Assembly: GCA_935421135.1 (NCBI GenBank)
Contig: OW285188.1
Location: 25,831,233 to 25,895,232 of the forward strand
DNA: 64,000 nt
Direction: 5' to 3'
Source: Bugulina stolonifera
Lineage: Eukaryota > Bryozoa > Gymnolaemata > Cheilostomatida > Bugulidae
The notes beneath the pieces are model-generated. The model made no database searches, had not been told where the DNA came from, and saw only the letters and a program-made list of their open reading frames with translations. Each line of letters opens with the position of its first letter. The first letter of the stretch is position 1. Of this stretch, positions 58,201 through 64,000 are shown in pieces. A program made the translations under genes and the position numbers.

Positions 58201-61200
58201 TGATGTGATGCACTAACTGATGTAATGCACTAACTGATGTAATGCACTAACTGATGTGATGCACTAACTGATGTGATGCACTAACTGATGTGATGCACTA
58301 ACTGATGTGATGCACTAACTGATGTGATGCACTAACTGATGTGATACACTAACTGATGCACTAACTGATGTGATACACTAACTGATGTGATGTACTAACT
58401 GATGTGATGCACTAACTGATGTGATGCACTAACTGATGTGATGTACTAATTGATGTGATGCACTAACTGATGTGATAGACTAACTGATGTGATGCACTAA
58501 CTGATGTGATGCACTAACTGATGTGATGTACTAACTGATGTGATACACTAACTGATGTGATGTACTAACTGATGTGATGTACTAACTGATGTGATGCACT
58601 AACTGATGCACTAACTGATGTGATGCACTAACTGGTGTGATGCACTAACTGATGTGATACACTAACTGATGTGATGTACTAACTGATGTGATGTACTAAC
58701 TGATGTGATGCACTAACTGATGTGATGCACTAACTGATGTGATGTACTAACTGATGTGATGCACTAACTGATGTGATGCACTAACTGATGTGATGTACTA
58801 ATTGATGTGATACACTAACTGATGTGATGCACTAACTGATGTAATGCACTAACTGATGTGATGCACTAACTGATGTGATGCACTAACTGATGTGATGCAC
58901 TAACTGATGTGATGCACTAACTGATGTGATGCACTAACTGATGTGATACACTAACTGATGCACTAACTGATGTGATACACTAACTGATGTGATGTACTAA
59001 CTGATGTGATGCACTAACTGATGTGATTCACTAACTGATGTGATGCACTAACTGATGTGATGCACTAACTGATGTGATGTACTAACTGATGTGATGCACT
59101 AACTGATGTGATGCACTAACTGATGTGATGTACTAACTGATGTGATGCACTAACTGATGTGATGCACTAACTGATGTGATGTACTAATTGATGTGATACA
59201 CTAACTGATGTGATGCACTAACTGATGTAATGCACTAACTGATGTGATGCACTAACTGATGTGATGCACTAACTGATGTGATGCACTAACTGATGTGATG
59301 CACTAACTGATGTGATGCACTAACTGATGTGATACACTAACTGATGCACTAACTGATGTGATGCACTAACTGATGTGATGTACTAACTGATGTGATGCAC
59401 TAACTGATGTGATGCACTAACTGATGTGATGTACTAACTGATGTGATGCACTAACTGATGTGATGTACTAATTGATGTGATACACTAACTGATGTGATGC
59501 ACTAACTGATGTAATGCACTAACTGATGTGATGCACTAACTGATGTGATGCACTAACTGATGTGATGCACCAACTGATGTGATGCACTAACTGATGTGAT
59601 ACACTAACTGATGCACTAACTGATATGATACACTAACTGATGTGATGTACTAACTGATGTGATGCACTAACTGATGTGATTCACTAACTGATGTGATGCA
59701 CTAACTGATGTGATGCACTAACTGATGTGATGTACTAACTGATGTGATACACTAACTGATGTGATGCACTAACTGATGTAATGCACTAACTGATGTGATG
59801 CACTAACTGATGTGATGCACTAACTGATGTGATGTACTAACTGATGTGATGTACTAACTGATGTGATGCACTAACTGATGTGATACACTAACTGATGTGA
59901 TTCACTAACTGATGTGATGCACTAACTGATGTGATGTACTAACTGATGTGATTCACTAACTGATGTGATGCACTAACTGATGTGATGTACTAACTGATGT
60001 GATGTACTAACTGATGTGGTACACTAACTGATGTGATGTACTAACTGATGCACTAACTGATGTGATGCACTAACTGATATGATGCACTAACTGATGTGAT
60101 GCACTAACTGGTGTGATACACTAACTGATGTGATGCACTAACTGATGTGATGCACCTACCCGAGGTAGACTATCGTATTTATTCACAGGATTCTGAAGAC
60201 TGGAAAACCTCATTTTCCTCTTGGCAGGTTTCCCTTTGAGCTTCCGAGTTAATGACATTGTGTGCTGAGCTGTATGGGCCTTGTCCGTGTCTATAGGTGA
60301 AATAGATGTCTGTGATATAGCTGAGTCAGCCGAGCTCACCTGACTGCTGAATGACTCCGTATGTAAATGGTGCTTTATATTAGTCACACTACTACTGGAT
60401 GGTGTGGCTGTTTCTCGCACATCACTACGCCAACTGAGAGATCTAGATTTAGTAGTAGTAGTCATGGGTTCAGTGCCCATATCTATGAGTGATTTACTAG
60501 CCTTGTGTTTAATGGCTGACTTGAATGGTACAGCAGTACGAGTGTCATCTGAGGTGCTGGTGGTATGAATTACAGTAACGCTCCCATTCCTCATGTCAAC
60601 AGGGTTACTACCAGCACTGTTTCCAGCAGTGAGGGGTAAACCACTAGCAAAGTGATCATCCTAACAACAAACATTGAATATAATTCATAAGATACAATAT
60701 ATGGAGGAGGTACTATGGGTGAGCCTGTGACACAGGTTAGATTAGCTGACAGACGTCTGTCTCCTGCGATGTGCATGTAACAAGGATAAGGTGTACCAGC
60801 TGATGGTGGAGCTCACCTCAATCACTATAGGCGACAGAGCTCCCACCTTCCATGTGTTGAAGGAATCTGAGGAGCAACGTCTGTGCTGCATAGCTTCAGT
60901 TCTTCTCTTAGCCAGTTCACTAGTGCTGTGTGACTTACTGTCCCTTACAGGTGGTAACAGGTGCTCTGTGGAATCCTGTCAAGTTAATGACAGCACATGT
61001 CATGTGACTATTACAACCAAAAGTTAGTGTATCCGCTGGGATGGTTTAATACTATATACTAGATCTGGAGAGAGTGTCCAGATGGGTTGGCATCAATTAG
61101 TAAGTACCTAGTTATTAGATGCTAGTAAAATAACAGCACATCAAATAACATGTTAGCACAGATAGTAGAAATAGGAGACCCCTCACTATGGCACCCAACT

Positions 61201-63594
61201 CGTACCACTACAAGTTACACCTATCATATTCATGTATACATTATATACAAGTAATCAGCTCAAGATATGTTTATGTTGATTATAGTTGAACTACAATGTA
61301 GATAGCAGTGGATACCTTGTCTTGCTACTTACTTGGCATATGTCTTCATTGAGATCTGTTCTCATCTTGTCATGTATGTCATCAGTGCTAGCTCTAGACC
61401 TCGCTACTTCATCCAAATCAAACCGAGTAAAGCTACTTGTGTCCGTAGCGTCTGAAGGACTAGAAAACCAGTAATGTACAACAGTAATGTACAACAGTAC
61501 TAATTCAACAATTATGTCACCAACTGGTTTATTACTTCCCTGGATTGCAACCCACAAGACATTTCTGATAAATTATAATTCATATAACAAGACAGTAGTT
61601 AGTGAGACATTACCACATGCAGAATAACCGATTTACAGAGTCAGGAGTAGGCCAGTCAGAAAGATAATATCACAGTCGAATAACATGTAAAGAGTAGTGA
61701 ATGGTATATACAACATGATGTAGTATACTAGTTAATAGCGAGTCAGCTGACATACTTGCCACTGCTGCTGCTTTGGCTGATTGAGCTAGCTTGAGAGAAT
61801 GACCTAATTTCTCTCACGGTATCTGGGTCAGAGTAAAGTAGCTGGTCACTAAGTAGAGGCCAATCATCAGCCCTGGTACTCATTACAGACCTCCAGCCCA
61901 GCTGGGCGAGTCGATTGACACCCGCCTGTGTGGTGGCAATCAGACCGAGTGCATAGAACGCTATCCTACAAGGTAGTGACACATAAGTTAGTTACATTGA
62001 AATACCTACACACTGGTGGAGCTAAATGTACCGATTGACGAACCAGGAGATTTGCAATCAGCTACAATGTACTAGTGGACAGGAAGTACATGTAGGTGAA
62101 TACATGTACTAGTGGACAGGAAATAAGTGAATAAATGTACTAATGGACAGGAAGTAGGTAAATACATGTACTAATGGACAGGAAGTAGGTGAATACATGT
62201 ACTAATGGACAGGAAATAGGTGAATACATGTACTAATGGACAGGAAGTAGGTGAATACATGTACTAATGGACAGGAAATAGGTGAATACATGTACTAATG
62301 GACAGGAAGTAGGTGAATACATGTACTACTGGACAGGAAGTTGGCGACTATTAAATAGCTGTGTTAGTACTCACCCTCGCAGTGTAAGAATCTGACAGCT
62401 CTGTGCGATCCATATTAATGATGATATCACTTCCTGCTTACTCAGCAGCTCCAGACCAAATATGGAGGATCCTATGTGACCCTGTAACATGCATGTAGCC
62501 TAATGTAGTACAGATATCTAACTGTAGCCTAGTGTGGCAGGAAGAGCTACATGTATGCATAATATGCGAATAAGACTACAATGTTGGAGACTTACAGCGA
62601 CCCACAGAGCAGCTTTGTGTTGTTTGATGTCTATATCTTCATCACACAGATTTTGACCCCTTACAATGTCAAAATACTCCGACAAATATGGTAGATTTGC
62701 TACTGTCTCTGCGCCTTCGCTATGCTGAATGAGCTGTCCATACAGATGTGGCGGTATGTACACGCTTTTTCCTAGTTGTCTAAAAACGATTGAGTACATC
62801 TGATTTAACAAAACAAGATGACCACTCTTTGGGTAATTAAAGAAAGAAAAACAGATTTACACATTTGAGCGTAGTGCCATGTGATTGAACACGTAAGTAT
62901 AATAGCAGAACCAATTTCAACATGTCTCAATGCTTACTGTATTTAACTCAAGGTTGATTTGTCAAGGACATGCAGTTACCAGCATATGATTGGCTGAATA
63001 GCTACTAACCGAGTTGAACTACTTCTCCTCTGTACTTCATCGTCATAACTTTTCTCATAGCTTGAGAGACTCTCGGCTAATAACTCATCTACCATGTCTG
63101 CATACTGAATGTTGAAACTCTGTATGAATATAATTAATACACTACAACACATGCAAATGACACAGCCAGAGTATACAGACTTAACTACTACTTAGAATCA
63201 TAGATGTACGTACATGGTGCCATCTGTCTAATTCATTGGTGAGGTAGCTGGATTGGCTGAGGAACTTATATCCCTCTTGCAGGGATAAGTATCGGGTGAC
63301 CAGGAGTGCCCCCATCTCCCCTAAATGTAATACTGAGGGTCTGATAGCTATCAGTGACAGTAGATTAGCCTGCAACCAGTACAACATTAACATCATATAT
63401 CTTAGTGAAGGACATGCGTGTCCACATTGATCATCATACGCTATACTTCTGACTCCACAACGATGTGCAGCCCCATAATCACACAAAACACCATAAACAC
63501 GTAGGATTATTTACCCTACATGTATATGTACTTACCTTATATGATTATTTACTTCATCAATTTTAAGAATAGATAAACAAACAAACAAACAAGC

Positions 63595-63661
<67 letters not shown>

Positions 63662-63878
63662 GATATATAAGTATCTATGCTGGTGTAACCTTGCATAGAG
63701 TAATGACTCGTACCTGGTTCTCACACGCCTCGTTGATAACACTGAGGGACCTCATGGATACGTTCTTACTCTGGTCATACAGCTGTTTGATGAGCAACTC
63801 CATACACCAGTTACTAAAGAATGGAACTCCCAGTCTAAGCAGAGCTCTCATGAAGTCTGCAGTGTACAGACGTGCATT
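55230..63878 (-). CDS. RICTOR: RICTOR, mTORC2 subunit (5' part outside window)
   Basis: Fourteen 3' exons, all phases consistent: 63878-63714, 63369-63214, 63119-63010, 62779-62596, 62481-62375, 61965-61756, 61459-61333, 60975-60817, 60660-60160, 56865-56708, 56596-56464, 56252-55979, 55853-55742, 55380-55230 (TAA). About 848 residues. RICTOR is the scaffold that defines mTOR complex 2, which phosphorylates AKT, SGK and PKC. HEAT/armadillo-like core: NARLYTADFMRALLR, IRPSVLHLGEMGALLVTRYL, the VYIPPHLYGQLIQH block, GSSIFGLELLSKQEVI, FYALGLIATTQAGVNRLAQL. Then a Ser/Thr-rich region (501-bp exon, RMRFSSLQNPVNKYDS-like), YIGLALPLDVLSLFE and GLELHSSTNCLSCLMPL. The C-terminus is RSLLRKECIKF, DIFNDLCLYSEVSAIL and ARKFIQELFQETPF. 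The final stop is read through AAG GTC AGT AGA TAA; a donor at AAG|GTCAGT is an alternative. Confidence 0.95.
55395..55612. repeat. Minisatellite, 43-bp unit
   Basis: Five copies of a unit with GTGTGCAGCTATAACACCGT and ACTGTATAAGATACTATACA, about 15 bp upstream of the acceptor of the last RICTOR exon. Confidence 0.9.
56998..60157. repeat. 17-bp satellite filling a RICTOR intron
   Basis: About 185 copies of CTAACTGATGTGATGCA with variants at the 15th-17th positions (TACA, GTAC, TTCA) and occasional 12-bp units lacking GTGAT. The array occupies about 96 percent of the intron between the exons ending at 60160 and starting at 56865, and begins within 5 bp of the donor. Longer blocks recur at 619, 386 and 284 bp, showing higher-order duplication. 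Confidence 0.98.
62055..62340. repeat. Minisatellite, 31-bp unit
   Basis: About nine copies of ATACATGTACTAATGGACAG followed by GAAGTAGGTGA. Ends about 35 bp from the donor of the RICTOR exon at 62375-62481. Confidence 0.93.
63592..63661. repeat. Microsatellite (CAGA)n
   Basis: About 17 tandem CAGA tetranucleotides after an (AAAC)n stretch, in a RICTOR intron. Confidence 0.97.
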
Positions 63879-64000
63879 CTAAAACAAGAATATGACAATG
63901 TCTACCAGTGACACTTGGATGTGTATATATCACAGCAAACAAAGTTGATTTGTATGGTGATATAGGATATAGAGTAGACACTGATATTAATAGAGGCACC

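Noticed and set aside
56998..60157. Regularly spaced direct repeats considered as a CRISPR array
   Set aside because: Units are contiguous with no unique spacers, and the locus is an intron of an animal gene.

Overview
This window is nuclear DNA of an animal, not a prokaryote. It is AT-rich by eye and its genes are split by GT-AG introns with consistent phases. The encoded proteins are conserved animal or eukaryotic ones (ZNF277, a Tctex1-type dynein light chain, TSR2, an F-box/WD40 protein, LSM7, ABHD8, RICTOR). The divergence of the proteins, the minisatellite load, a hAT-type element and tRNA-derived SINE traces suggest an invertebrate, perhaps a sponge or another early-branching animal. 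That placement is inference. Only LSM7 has a single-exon coding region; for the others I assembled exons by hand from splice sites, phase and remembered family sequence.

Layout: ZNF277 on the minus strand fills about 2.5-26.3 kb, with large introns holding most of the repeats. An AT-rich zone at 26.3-34.5 kb contains an unrecognised plus-strand multi-exon gene (29.3-31.0 kb). A two-exon Tctex1-domain gene (+, 34.5-35.35 kb) is tail-to-tail with TSR2 (-, 35.9-38.1 kb). A seven-WD40 F-box protein gene (-, 38.8-42.7 kb) follows, then LSM7 (-, 45.4-45.75 kb) and ABHD8 (+, 50.8-53.0 kb, 5' exons not found). The 3' two thirds or so of RICTOR (-, 55.2-63.9 kb) runs off the right edge.

The genes do not form an operon or an obvious pathway; they cover mTORC2 (RICTOR), mRNA decay/splicing (LSM7), ribosome maturation (TSR2), ubiquitin ligation (F-box/WD40), dynein function and a serine hydrolase.

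The most unusual content is repetitive. About a dozen minisatellites with units of 13-43 bp are present, and many begin within about 60 bp of a splice site. One 31-bp array reproduces the exon-intron junction of ZNF277, so it carries serial copies of the 5' splice site. A 3.2-kb array of 17-bp units fills nearly all of one RICTOR intron and shows a 619-bp higher-order period. There are also a 139-bp near-perfect palindrome, a perfect 26-bp hairpin, a GC-rich triple-hairpin island, a 1200-bp hAT-like element with 8-bp target duplication, and several dispersed repeat pairs.
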